From: Rhizorhabdus wittichii RW1
GTDB taxonomy: Bacteria; Pseudomonadota; Alphaproteobacteria; Sphingomonadales; Sphingomonadaceae
Assembly: GCA_000016765.1 (NCBI GenBank)
Contig: CP000699.1
Coordinates: 1,364,001-1,428,000, forward strand
DNA length: 64,000 nucleotides
Reading direction: 5' to 3'
The notes under the pieces were generated by a model that was not told where the DNA came from, searched no databases, and worked only from the letters and a program-made list of their open reading frames with translations. Of the stretch, positions 24,831-32,306 are shown in pieces (the first letter of the stretch is position 1; every line of letters starts with the position of its first letter). A program made the translations under genes and the position numbers.

Positions 24831-25250
24831 TCAACCGACCGGGATCGACAGCTCCATCCGGTTGCGGCCGCCCTCGCTGCGATAGTCGAGGATGGTCGCC
24901 CAGGCGCGGACCAGGTTGAGCCCGGCGCCGCCGCCGCGATCGGGGATCGCCGCGTCGTCCGGCGCCTCGCGCGGGTCGAAAGCGGCGCCGTCGTCGCTCA
25001 GCACCAGCGCCACCGGCCCGCCGTCCGCGCGCGTCAGGCTCAGCTCGATCGCGTCCGCCGCGCCCGCGCCGCCATGCTCGACGAGATTGGCGACCAGTTC
25101 CTCGACGATGATCGCCAGCCGCGCGGCGGCGTCGCCGTCCAGCCCGGCCGCCGCGCAGAAGCCGTGGACCGCGTCGACGCTCTCGCGGACGATGCCGTCG
25201 CCAATGCAACGGATTGTAACCGACGCGGAATTCGAGTCGCGGGCGCTCAT
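24831..25250 (-). CDS. RsbW-like ATP-binding serine kinase/anti-sigma domain protein
   Basis: A 139-residue HATPase_c_2 protein. The N-box is [11 protein letters not shown] (about 50-60), the G1 box [12 protein letters not shown] and the G2 region [14 protein letters not shown], as in RsbW/SpoIIAB kinases that phosphorylate STAS antagonists and bind sigma or other partners. A STAS protein and a SpoIIE-type phosphatase lie within 5 kb, completing a partner-switch set. It diverges from the FecR gene with a gap of 34 bases. Confidence 0.8.
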   Translation of the reverse strand: MSARDSNSASVTIRCIGDGIVRESVDAVHGFCAAAGLDGDAAARLAIIVEELVANLVEHGGAGAADAIELSLTRADGGPVALVLSDDGAAFDPREAPDDAAIPDRGGGAGLNLVRAWATILDYRSEGGRNRMELSIPVG

Positions 25251-25284
25251 AATTGCGCTATGTCACGACTCTCTGGTCATGGGG

Positions 25285-25728
25285 ATGGCGAGAATCATGC
25301 GTAGGGCAATATTGACGGTGCTGGGGCTGGCGATCATGGCGCAGCCGGCCTGGGCCGAGATCGGCCGGATCAAGCGCAGCGTCGGCGCGACCACGGTCGA
25401 GCGCGGCAAGGCGAAGCTCACCCCCGCGCCCGGCTTCCAGCTCCTTCCCGGCGACACGCTGGTCACCGGCAAGGACGGGCAGATGAGCCTGACCTTCATC
25501 GACGACACCCGTTTCTCGGTGGGGCCGAACAGCCGCATCGCGGTCGACGACTTCAACTATGACCGCACCGCCCAGACCGGCAGCTTCGTGACCCGTGTCA
25601 ATCGCGGCTCGCTCGCGGTCGTGTCGGGGCAGATCGCCAAGTCGAAGCCCGACGCGATGAAGGTCCGCACCCCGACCTCGCTGCTCGGCGTGCGCGGCAC
25701 CCGCTTCATCGTCGAGGTCTCCAAATGA
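25285..25728 (+). CDS. FecR-domain secreted protein
   Basis: A 147-residue protein with signal peptide (RAILTVLGLAIMAQPAWA). The mature part is one FecR domain: LLPGDTLVTGKDGQMSLTFID, TRFSVGPNSRIAVDDFNYD, and KVRTPTSLLGVRGTRFIVEV. No transmembrane or anti-sigma N-terminal part, so this is a stand-alone periplasmic FecR rather than a classic iron-signalling regulator. ATG at 25297 is an alternative start. It overlaps the OmpA lipoprotein by ATGA and is likely part of the same envelope unit. Confidence 0.8.
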   Translation: MARIMRRAILTVLGLAIMAQPAWAEIGRIKRSVGATTVERGKAKLTPAPGFQLLPGDTLVTGKDGQMSLTFIDDTRFSVGPNSRIAVDDFNYDRTAQTGSFVTRVNRGSLAVVSGQIAKSKPDAMKVRTPTSLLGVRGTRFIVEVSK

Positions 25729-26315
25729 ACCGTGTCCTGCCGCTATTGGCGGTCGCGGGCCTGCTGGCGGGCTGCGCCACCACGCCGACCCTCACCCTGC
25801 TGCCGACCGAGGAAGGCAAGCAGGGCGCCGTCGCGGTGCTGGAGGAGAACGGCAAGCCGATGGAGACGGTGGTCAGCGAGCTCAACAGCAGCACCAACCT
25901 GTCGGGCACGCCGCGCACCCGATCGATCGATCCGGCGAAGATGAGCGCGCGGCAGCGCGAGCTGCTCCAGGCGCTGCCGCCTGCGCCGGTGCGGCTGACC
26001 CTCTATTTCCTCGAGGGCACGACCGAGCTGACGCCCGAATCGCAGCCCGGGCTCGCCTTCCTGATCAAGGAGGTATCGGAGCGGCCGGGCGCGGAGGTGC
26101 AGGTCACCGGCTATACCGACACGCTGGGCGAGGCCGACGCCAACGACCGGCTGTCGCAGCAGCGCGCCGAGGAGGTGCTCGGCGTGCTCGCCAAGCAGGG
26201 CATCGACCCGACCCTGATGAGCGCGGTCGGCCGCGGCGAGCGCAACCTGCGCGTCGCGACCCCCGACGGGGTTTCCGAACCGGCCAACCGCCGCGTGGTG
26301 GTGACGATCCGTTAG
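25725..26315 (+). CDS. OmpA-family outer-membrane lipoprotein
   Basis: A 196-residue lipoprotein with lipobox LAGC (Cys17). The C-terminal half is an OmpA/MotB peptidoglycan-binding domain: LTLYFLEGTTELTPES, VQVTGYTDTLGEADANDRLS, QQRAEEVLGVLAKQGI and PANRRVVVTI, with the diaminopimelate-binding Asp and Arg present. The start overlaps the FecR stop (ATGA). This FecR plus OmpA pair beside a CHASE2 phosphatase suggests envelope sensing coupled to the partner switch. Confidence 0.85.
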   Translation: MNRVLPLLAVAGLLAGCATTPTLTLLPTEEGKQGAVAVLEENGKPMETVVSELNSSTNLSGTPRTRSIDPAKMSARQRELLQALPPAPVRLTLYFLEGTTELTPESQPGLAFLIKEVSERPGAEVQVTGYTDTLGEADANDRLSQQRAEEVLGVLAKQGIDPTLMSAVGRGERNLRVATPDGVSEPANRRVVVTIR

Positions 26316-26336
26316 GACGGATAGTCCCCATCGTTC

Positions 26337-26429
26337 CGTCATTCCCGCGAAAGCGGGAATCCACGGTCACGGAACACCTGACCTCTTGCGAGCCGCCGTC
26401 CATGGATTCCCGCTTTCGCGGGAATGACG
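26337..26429. repeat. REP/BIME-like palindromic repeat pair, copy 4
   Basis: Same arms as the other copies, with the central core in the opposite orientation relative to copy 1 (CCACGGTCACGGAAC on the left, GCCGCCGTCCATGG on the right). It lies between the convergent OmpA lipoprotein and CHASE2 phosphatase genes. Confidence 0.85.
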
Positions 26430-26464
26430 ATTGGGGGGCGACGACGGTGGTCGGGCGGCGGTCC

Positions 26465-28480
26465 TCACCCCAGATAGCGGACCGCCATCACCGTCAGGTC
26501 GTCGGTCGGGTCAGTGCCGTCCTCGAAGGCGCGCACCGCGTCGCGCATCGCCTCGACCATCGCCGAGGCGTTCGTCCGTCCTTGCAGCGCCGCGAGCAGC
26601 CGGTCATGGCCGAACAGCGCGCCGTCGCCATTCTGCGCCTCGCTGACCCCGTCCGAGATCAGCACCAGCGCCTCGCCGGGCGCGAGCGTCATCGGCTCGT
26701 CGGGATAGGGGAAGTCGACGATGCAGAAGGGCGGCCCGCCATCGAGCTTGTGGATCGCGATCGCGCCGTCGCCGCGAATGTGGAGCGGGTCCTCATGCCC
26801 CGCGCTCATCAGCACCAGTTCGCCGCTCGACAGGTCGAGGATGCCGACCAGCATGGTCACGTTCATCGCCTCGCTATTGTCGCGCATCAGCTCCTCGTTG
26901 AGGATCGCTGCGGCATCGGCGAGGCTGGGGACGCCGCGCAGCACGACGCTCTTCGCCAGCGCCTTGGACAGCGCCATGAACAAAGCGGCGGGCACGCCCT
27001 TCCCCGTCACGTCACCGACCAGGAAGGCGATCCGGTCGGCATCGAGCCGGATCACGTCGTAGAGGTCGCCGCCGATCGACTTGGCGGGTTCGAGCAGCGC
27101 GTCGATGTCGATGCGCGGATCGAAGCCTGCCAGCTCCTCGCGCGGCGGCAGCATGCCGAGCTGGATGGAGCGCGCCGCCTGCAGCTCGCCTTCGGTCGCG
27201 GCGGCGGCGATCCGCTCGCGCACCAGCGTCTCGCGCAGCCGCTCGCGCTCGCGCCGCGCCTCGACGAACATGCCGCCCGCCACGCCGACCGCCGCGCCGC
27301 CGCCGAGCAGCAGCGGGCGCAGCGGATCGAGCAGCAGCGAGCCGAGGTCGAAGGCGAACCAGCCCGCCAGCGCGATCGCGACCGCCAGCCCGAGCGGGAC
27401 GAGCATCAGGGCACGGCGGCGCGCCGGCCCGCACAGCAGCACCGCGACCGCGAGCAGCAGCCCCACGCCCCACTCGGCCGGCGCCGCCCAGGCCGGCCGG
27501 TCGAGCCAGCCGCCGCGCAGGATCGCGTCGACCGCCTGCGCCTGCACCAGCGTGCCATAGCCTTCCGCCTCCAAGGGGGTGGCGACGATGTCGGCGGTGC
27601 CTTCGGCGGCGAGCCCGAGCAGGACGATCTTGCCGGCGAAGGCATCGGCGGGGAATTTGCGGCGGAGCACGTCGGCCGCCGAGCTGATCTCGGCCGCCGG
27701 GAAGCGGCCGAAGCGCAGCCGCATCCGCCCCTCCGCATCGACCGGGATGCGCCGGCCGGCCAGCACCACCCCGCGCGCCTCGGCCGTCACCGCCTCCTGG
27801 TCCCGCGCCAGCCGGGCGAGTTCGAGCGACAGGCTGGGCATCGCCCGGCCGCCGAGCTTCATCAGCAGCGGCACCCGCCGGACGCGCCCGTCGCTGTCGG
27901 GCTGGCCGTTGAGCAGGCCATGGCCGAGCGCGGCGCCTTCCAATTCAGGGATGTTGGCGACCGCGCGCGGCTCGTCGGGGAGGTCGGGCGGCAATGCGCC
28001 CTTGATCGCGGCGTCGACGAACAGTTGCGCGGGATCGGTCCCCCCGCTCGCCACCCCCGCGCGGCCGAGCACGACCGGCGCCTTGCCGACGACCTGGCCG
28101 TAGAGCCGATCCATCGGCGGCAGCGCCTGGACCTCGGCGGCGGCGGCCGGGCTGAGTTCGGGATAGAGCGCCGCGAAGATGTCGGGCCGCACCCGGTCGG
28201 GCTCCGGGAACAGCATGTCGAAGCCGATCGCCTTCGGCCCCCGCGCGGCGATCTCTTCGGTCAGCCGTGCCATGTGGTAGCGCGGCCACGGCCAGGGCCC
28301 GACTGCGGCGATGCTGTCCGAATCGACCAGCACGACATGGACCGGCGTGCCCGACAGGTCGCGCGGCGCGAGGCGCTGCCACAGGTCGAACAGCGGCCGG
28401 CGCATCGCCTCGCCCGCGAAAGCGCTGAGCAGCGCGGCGACCGCAAGCACGAGGAGGCCGGCGAGGCGGATGCGGTTCAT
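26465..28480 (-). CDS. CHASE2-SpoIIE membrane protein phosphatase
   Basis: A 671-residue membrane protein. An N-terminal helix (about 5-25) is followed by an extracytoplasmic CHASE2 sensor (about 30-315: VVLVDSDSIAAVGPWPWPR, KAIGFDMLFPEPD, FAGKIVLLG), three transmembrane helices (about 335-400), a short coiled coil (RRERERLRETLVRERIAAAA) and a PP2C/SpoIIE domain (about 430-670: KSIGGDLYDVI, FLVGDVTGKGVPAALFMAL, DGVSEAQN, DPTDDLTVMAVRY) with the metal-binding aspartates. It should dephosphorylate the STAS protein encoded at 29644 in response to a periplasmic signal. Confidence 0.9.
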   Translation of the reverse strand: MNRIRLAGLLVLAVAALLSAFAGEAMRRPLFDLWQRLAPRDLSGTPVHVVLVDSDSIAAVGPWPWPRYHMARLTEEIAARGPKAIGFDMLFPEPDRVRPDIFAALYPELSPAAAAEVQALPPMDRLYGQVVGKAPVVLGRAGVASGGTDPAQLFVDAAIKGALPPDLPDEPRAVANIPELEGAALGHGLLNGQPDSDGRVRRVPLLMKLGGRAMPSLSLELARLARDQEAVTAEARGVVLAGRRIPVDAEGRMRLRFGRFPAAEISSAADVLRRKFPADAFAGKIVLLGLAAEGTADIVATPLEAEGYGTLVQAQAVDAILRGGWLDRPAWAAPAEWGVGLLLAVAVLLCGPARRRALMLVPLGLAVAIALAGWFAFDLGSLLLDPLRPLLLGGGAAVGVAGGMFVEARRERERLRETLVRERIAAAATEGELQAARSIQLGMLPPREELAGFDPRIDIDALLEPAKSIGGDLYDVIRLDADRIAFLVGDVTGKGVPAALFMALSKALAKSVVLRGVPSLADAAAILNEELMRDNSEAMNVTMLVGILDLSSGELVLMSAGHEDPLHIRGDGAIAIHKLDGGPPFCIVDFPYPDEPMTLAPGEALVLISDGVSEAQNGDGALFGHDRLLAALQGRTNASAMVEAMRDAVRAFEDGTDPTDDLTVMAVRYLG

Positions 28481-28515
28481 GGTAGGCTCTCTCCGTCACC
28501 CCGGCGCAGCTCCCA

Positions 28516-28609
28516 CGTCATTCCCGCGAAAGCGGGAATCCATGGACGACGGCACCTCACGTCAAGCAGCGTCCCGTAACCGTGGATTCCCGCTTTCGCG
28601 GGAATGACG
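28516..28609. repeat. REP/BIME-like palindromic repeat pair, copy 5
   Basis: Same inverted arms and core orientation as copy 1, between the CHASE2 phosphatase start and the end of the metallo-hydrolase gene. Confidence 0.85.
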
Positions 28610-28655
28610 AAAGGGGTTTGGCCAGCCTTGCGGAAAGCCCCCTCCTTCACCGGCC

Positions 28656-29618
28656 CTACAACCGCACCTCGAGCCCGTCATAGGCGCACAGCACCTCGAG
28701 CGGGGTCTCGCGGCGGGTGAGTTCCTCGTAGCGGATGCTTTCCTGGTGCATCCGCTGGATGTCGTCGTCGCTGTAGATCGGCTCATGGTGGAACAGCGCC
28801 AGCCGCTTCGCCTCCGCCTCGTGGCACAGGTCGATCGCGACGATGTTCGAGCTGTGCCCCCAATCCTCCTTCATCGAGACCGCGTCGGCGAGCGAATACA
28901 TGGTGTCGCAGATCACCAGGTCGGCATCGCGGAAGAAATGGGCGACGTCGGCCTCACCCTCCATGCTGTCGATCTTGTGCTCGCTGTCGGTCGAGAAGAT
29001 CGCGGTCTTCCCCGCATCGTCGGTGAAGCGATAGCCGTAGCTCTTGTGACTGTGGTGCTGCTCCATCACCTCGACGTCGAGCCCGCCGATCCGATAGGTC
29101 TCGCCCGGCGCGAGCGTGCGGAACTCGATCGTCGCGCGCAGCCAGTCGAAGGCGACCGGGAAGCTGATCTCCTCCTGCTGGCGGCGCAGCGCCTGCTCGG
29201 CATCGGCATGGCCCGAATGGATGACGATGCGGGCATTGGGATCGAAGGCGGGCCCGAAAAAGGGAAAGCCACCGATATGGTCCCAGTGCAAGTGGGACAT
29301 GAAGAAATGATAGGTCCGCTCGTGCCCGGCGGCGCAGCGGCGGAAGGCGTCGATGCCGAACTCGCGCAGGCCGGTGCCCATGTCGCAGACGATGAACGAT
29401 CCGTCGCCGCCCTCGATCTCGACGCAGGTGGTGGCGCCGCCATAGGTGCCGCCGGTCGCGAAATCGAGCTCGCGGTCGACGAAGGCCTCCGCCTCGGCCG
29501 TGTCGGCGAAGCCGCGCCCGCCCGCCGCGACCAGCGCGCGGGCGATCTTGCCGCGGATCGCGCCCGCGGTCTGCGCCACCGCCAGCGATCCCCGCGTTCC
29601 CCAGAATCGAACCAGCAT
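28656..29618 (-). CDS. MBL-fold metallo-hydrolase
   Basis: A 320-residue cytoplasmic metallo-beta-lactamase-fold protein. The metal motif HLHWDHIGG is at 109-117 (His109, His111, Asp113, His114); further ligands are likely in EQHHSHKSYG, STDSEH and the C-terminal FHHEPIYSD. N-terminal MLVRFWGTRGSLAV is typical of RNase Z/phosphodiesterase-like members. It lies 25 bases after the STAS gene and before the CHASE2-SpoIIE gene, so it belongs to the same unit; a nucleotide-signal phosphodiesterase role is possible but unproved. Confidence 0.8.
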   Translation of the reverse strand: MLVRFWGTRGSLAVAQTAGAIRGKIARALVAAGGRGFADTAEAEAFVDRELDFATGGTYGGATTCVEIEGGDGSFIVCDMGTGLREFGIDAFRRCAAGHERTYHFFMSHLHWDHIGGFPFFGPAFDPNARIVIHSGHADAEQALRRQQEEISFPVAFDWLRATIEFRTLAPGETYRIGGLDVEVMEQHHSHKSYGYRFTDDAGKTAIFSTDSEHKIDSMEGEADVAHFFRDADLVICDTMYSLADAVSMKEDWGHSSNIVAIDLCHEAEAKRLALFHHEPIYSDDDIQRMHQESIRYEELTRRETPLEVLCAYDGLEVRL

Positions 29619-29643
29619 CGATCTTTCCCCCTCGATGAGGCGC

Positions 29644-29982
29644 TCAGGCGGTCAGCGCCGCCTCGACCGTCTCGGTCACCCCGAACAGCTTGTCGTAGCG
29701 GCTGATCGCCAATATCTCGCGCACCACGCCGTTGGGCGCGGCGAGGAGGATCGTCACCGCCGATCCGTCGGCCTTGCGCTTGGCGAGCGTCAGCGCGCGC
29801 AGGCCGCGCGAGGACATATAGTCGATGCCCGAGCAATCGACGACGAGCCGCGCCGCCGCATCGGCCGCGCGCGCCACCGCACCTTCGAGGCTGGCGCCGA
29901 AATCCTGCGCCGTGCTTTCGTCGATCTTCCCCCGGGGTGCGGCGACGATCGCCCCGTCCCGCGCCTCTTCCGACCATATCAT
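29644..29982 (-). CDS. STAS-domain anti-anti-sigma factor
   Basis: A 112-residue SpoIIAA/RsbV-like protein. The phospho-acceptor region is DCSGIDYMSSRGLRAL with Ser57 or Ser58; RGKIDESTAQDFGASLEGAV is the usual N-terminal part. It would be phosphorylated by the RsbW-like kinase (24831) and dephosphorylated by the CHASE2-SpoIIE protein (26465). First gene of the minus-strand unit. Confidence 0.85.
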   Translation of the reverse strand: MIWSEEARDGAIVAAPRGKIDESTAQDFGASLEGAVARAADAAARLVVDCSGIDYMSSRGLRALTLAKRKADGSAVTILLAAPNGVVREILAISRYDKLFGVTETVEAALTA

Positions 29983-30054
29983 AAGCCACGCTCTCCCCTG
30001 CCCGCCGCCATGCTAACCATTAATTCCGGCGCAGGGAAGTTGGGCAATCATATC

Positions 30055-30085
30055 AAGGTGCAGGGATGCTGCGCATCCGCACCTT
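30055..30085. other. Nested hairpin upstream of the STAS gene
   Basis: AAGGTGC and GCACCTT enclose GGATGC-TGC-GCATCC, giving a nearly continuous 13-bp stem with one two-base bulge. It is 73-103 bases upstream of the STAS start codon and 27 bases from the long palindrome at 30112-30152. Confidence 0.55.
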
Positions 30086-30111
30086 GGAACGCTCAAGCGC
30101 CGCGCGGGCTG

Positions 30112-30152
30112 ATACCGATGGGCGATGAGCCAGGCTCATCGCCCATCGGTAT
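30112..30152. repeat. Long perfect palindrome (20-bp stem, 1-base loop)
   Basis: ATACCGATGGGCGATGAGCC, a single A, then the exact reverse complement. It touches the stop codon of the glutamine amidotransferase gene and has no U-run. It may be a transcription barrier, a REP-type sequence or a binding site for a dimeric protein. Confidence 0.75.
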
Positions 30153-30850
30153 TACGGGTCCAGCCGGTCGAGCCAGTCGGCGATCATCCTGCGCCCCGCC
30201 GCCACCGCGACCGGACCGTGGCGATCATGCTCGCCGCGCAGCTCCTCGACCGTCCGGCCCGCCGCGTGGATATAGGGCTCGTCCTCCAGCCAGGCGTCGA
30301 AGCGCGGGTCCTCGCCCATCTCCGAATGGCACTGGAGCGCCAGGATATTGTCGCCGCGCCGGAACACCTGGTGCGGATAGGCGTCGGACGAGGCGAGCAG
30401 CTCGGCCCTCTCGGGCAGGTCGAAGGTGTCGCCGTGCCAATGCAGCACCGGCACCCCCTCGATATGGCGCAGCGGCGAGGCGAGGCCCGCGTCGTGGATC
30501 GTCACCGGCGCGAAGCCGACCTCCTTGACCGGCCCGGCATAGACGCGCGCGCCCATCGCCGCGGCGATGACCTGACTGCCCAGGCAGACACCGAGGGTCG
30601 GCCGGTCGAGCATGATCCGCCGCGCCAGCCGCGCGATCTCGCAGCCGAGCCAGGGATATCGATCGGTCTCGTACACGCCCATCGGCCCGCCCATCATCAC
30701 GACGAGGTCGGGCGTGTCGAAGTCGACCTGGGCGAAATCGGGATCGGTGACGTCGACCCGGTCGATGACATAGCCGGCCGCCTCCACGGGCGCGCGGAAG
30801 CCGGCGATTCCTTCATAGGGGACGTGGCGGATGACGAGCGCGGACTTCAT
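30152..30850 (-). CDS. Class I glutamine amidotransferase-like protein
   Basis: A 232-residue stand-alone GATase1 domain. Catalytic Cys89 in GVCLGSQ, His175 and Glu177 in ALQCHSEM complete the triad; MMGGPMGVYETDRYPWL forms the oxyanion/N-terminal motif. Such proteins are usually annotated as GMP synthase-like glutamine amidotransferases or gamma-glutamyl hydrolases; the acceptor partner is unknown. A TCTACC-N5-GGTAGA palindrome stands 68-84 bases before the start. Confidence 0.85.
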   Translation of the reverse strand: MKSALVIRHVPYEGIAGFRAPVEAAGYVIDRVDVTDPDFAQVDFDTPDLVVMMGGPMGVYETDRYPWLGCEIARLARRIMLDRPTLGVCLGSQVIAAAMGARVYAGPVKEVGFAPVTIHDAGLASPLRHIEGVPVLHWHGDTFDLPERAELLASSDAYPHQVFRRGDNILALQCHSEMGEDPRFDAWLEDEPYIHAAGRTVEELRGEHDRHGPVAVAAGRRMIADWLDRLDP

Positions 30851-30917
30851 CGCGCGACCCTAGCGCGACGCCCCGGGATTCCAACGGCAATGCTTCTTGG
30901 AGGGGGAAAAGGGAAAC

Positions 30918-30934
30918 TCTACCGATAAGGTAGA
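30918..30934. promoter_or_regulatory. Operator-like palindrome upstream of the amidotransferase gene
   Basis: TCTACC-GATAA-GGTAGA, the same half-sites and spacer length as at 7608-7628. It lies between the end of the carboxypeptidase-regulatory-like gene and the amidotransferase start. Confidence 0.5.
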
Positions 30935-30968
30935 TTATCCTCACATACGGAGCCTCCTGCGTCGCAGG

Positions 30969-31589
30969 TCAACCAATGTCCGATTCACCCCGACGCCCGC
31001 CTATTTCGAGCAGCCCGACGACGATGCAACGCTGGTCATCGCTGGGCCCGCCAGTCACGTCGACCGCCCTGTCGGCTACGACAACATCTTCGACGCTCCA
31101 CCTTTCTCCGCAATCCGAAGAAAATTCGACCAGATATGTACCCGGAGGGACGTTCTTGATTCTGTATCGGCCACTCGATTTGGCTTTGGCCCGATAGGAA
31201 TTGCCGTTCTTATCCGTTGCCGTCACCGTCGTTTCAAAAAATGAGAATGTCTGAGCGGTGCCAACGATAGCACCTTTCGCGCGCTGATCCCGCGCAAGCG
31301 CTGGCGGGCTCATCAGCAGGCCAGCCGAAACGCCGATAGCCGCCACCATCAGGCGGACGCGCCCATGGGAATCCGGCCTGGTGTCGATCGCGCCGGAAAC
31401 ATCGATGCTCGCACGGACACAACTGCCCGGCTCGTCGCGCAACAGCTTCTCGATTCCGGCAACATCATATTGGGAGAGATCGTGAACGACCCTGTCGCAT
31501 CGGGCACAGGTCCGATGCCGTTCCCCCGGCGTCATATTCTCCCAACGCTCGTCACAGGGCTTTGGAAAATTGACGTACACGTCGGACAT
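30969..31589 (-). CDS. Membrane-anchored carboxypeptidase-regulatory-like protein with N-terminal Cys motif
   Basis: A 206-residue protein with a very strong ribosome-binding site (GGGGAGAAGG) before ATG 31589. Residues 1-50 hold PCDERWENMTPGERHRTCAR and CDRVVHDLS, a C-x-W...C-x-x-C...VHDLS motif seen at the N-terminus of small predicted membrane proteins. A transmembrane helix (about 80-100, VRLMVAAIGVSAGLLM) precedes a carboxypeptidase-regulatory-like beta-sandwich: TVTATDKNGNSYRAKAKSSG and YRIKNVPPGTYLVEFSSDCG. It is last in the line of the SOS locus (62 bases after the second lipoprotein); whether it belongs to it is open. Confidence 0.65.
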   Translation of the reverse strand: MSDVYVNFPKPCDERWENMTPGERHRTCARCDRVVHDLSQYDVAGIEKLLRDEPGSCVRASIDVSGAIDTRPDSHGRVRLMVAAIGVSAGLLMSPPALARDQRAKGAIVGTAQTFSFFETTVTATDKNGNSYRAKAKSSGRYRIKNVPPGTYLVEFSSDCGERWSVEDVVVADRAVDVTGGPSDDQRCIVVGLLEIGGRRGESDIG

Positions 31590-31651
31590 TATCCTTCTCC
31601 CCTTCTTGGATGCGCAGTCGATCAGGTCGATCGGAGCATGAATCGACGCCC

Positions 31652-32110
31652 TCAGCTTTCCGCTATCTCGCATTGCAAAGTGCTTCTGCTATGCGATGCG
31701 CCCTTGGGACGCCGACGGACAACCGTCCATCCCTCCTCATCATCATGTCTGAAACTGGCCGTGCAACGAAGCATCTTGGGCGCGTTCATGTCGGTAGCGG
31801 ACTTGGGATCGCTATCGCGCACTAGGTCGAAAGCGCAAAGCTGACCCTGCCTTGATGATCGGCAGCGCATATCGTCGATATGGAGCGTCAAATCGTCAAG
31901 ATTGACTGATCGGAAAAAAAACGGAACCACCCCCTGACCAAGAAGAAAATCGAGTCCAGTATCATTTCTGATAGCACCATATAGTTTATCCAGGAGCGGT
32001 TGACCGGGCGTTTTTCCCGTCGGGCGAAGAGCTTCCCGATCCATGGAACAAGCCGATAGGCCGAGCCCGGACAGAATAAACCATAATAGAGATCGTCTGA
32101 TCATCCTCAT
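31652..32110 (-). CDS. Lipoprotein, second copy of the putative immunity protein
   Basis: A 152-residue lipoprotein with lipobox LSAC (Cys21). It is a clear paralogue of the lipoprotein at 32502: identical stretches include LSGLGLSAC, LDKLYGAI/LRDKLYGAI, DMRCRSS, LCAFDLVRDSDPK and PKMLRCTASFR. The middle (about 50-75: LDFLLGQGVVPFFFRSVN) differs most, the pattern expected if this face determines the toxin recognised. Its ATG overlaps the stop of the truncated effector copy (ATGA-type), just as in the intact unit. Confidence 0.75.
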   Translation of the reverse strand: MRMIRRSLLWFILSGLGLSACSMDREALRPTGKTPGQPLLDKLYGAIRNDTGLDFLLGQGVVPFFFRSVNLDDLTLHIDDMRCRSSRQGQLCAFDLVRDSDPKSATDMNAPKMLRCTASFRHDDEEGWTVVRRRPKGASHSRSTLQCEIAES

Positions 32111-32294
32111 GGAGCCTTCCTTTGAAATAATAACTGCTGGCGATCGAGGTTCTCCTGGATCATCTTTGCGCGCTTGGCAGCCCGCTTGACTTCATTCTCC
32201 TCTAACGGCTCCTTCGCAGGATACACGAACTGGAGCCTGCCATTTTCCAACTGATGCCAGCCCACGGCCATTCATTGGGACGACCAAAGCTAAA
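32111..32294 (-). pseudogene. Truncated second copy of the SOS-controlled effector
   Basis: This stretch matches the C-terminal part of the effector gene at 32966-33125 almost base for base (tail ...QQLLFQRK-P), then jumps after plus-strand CAGCCCACG straight to GGCCATTCATTGGGACGACC, which in the intact gene lies about 155 bases further upstream. The deletion shifts the frame and the start is missing. It preserves the stop codon coupled to the second lipoprotein. Confidence 0.8.
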
Positions 32295-32306
32295 CCCCGC
32301 TCGACG

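Noticed and set aside
1249-28609. Repeated palindromes as a possible CRISPR array
   Set aside because: Copies are kilobases apart, inverted in pairs and lack spacers of even length; they fit REP/BIME units.
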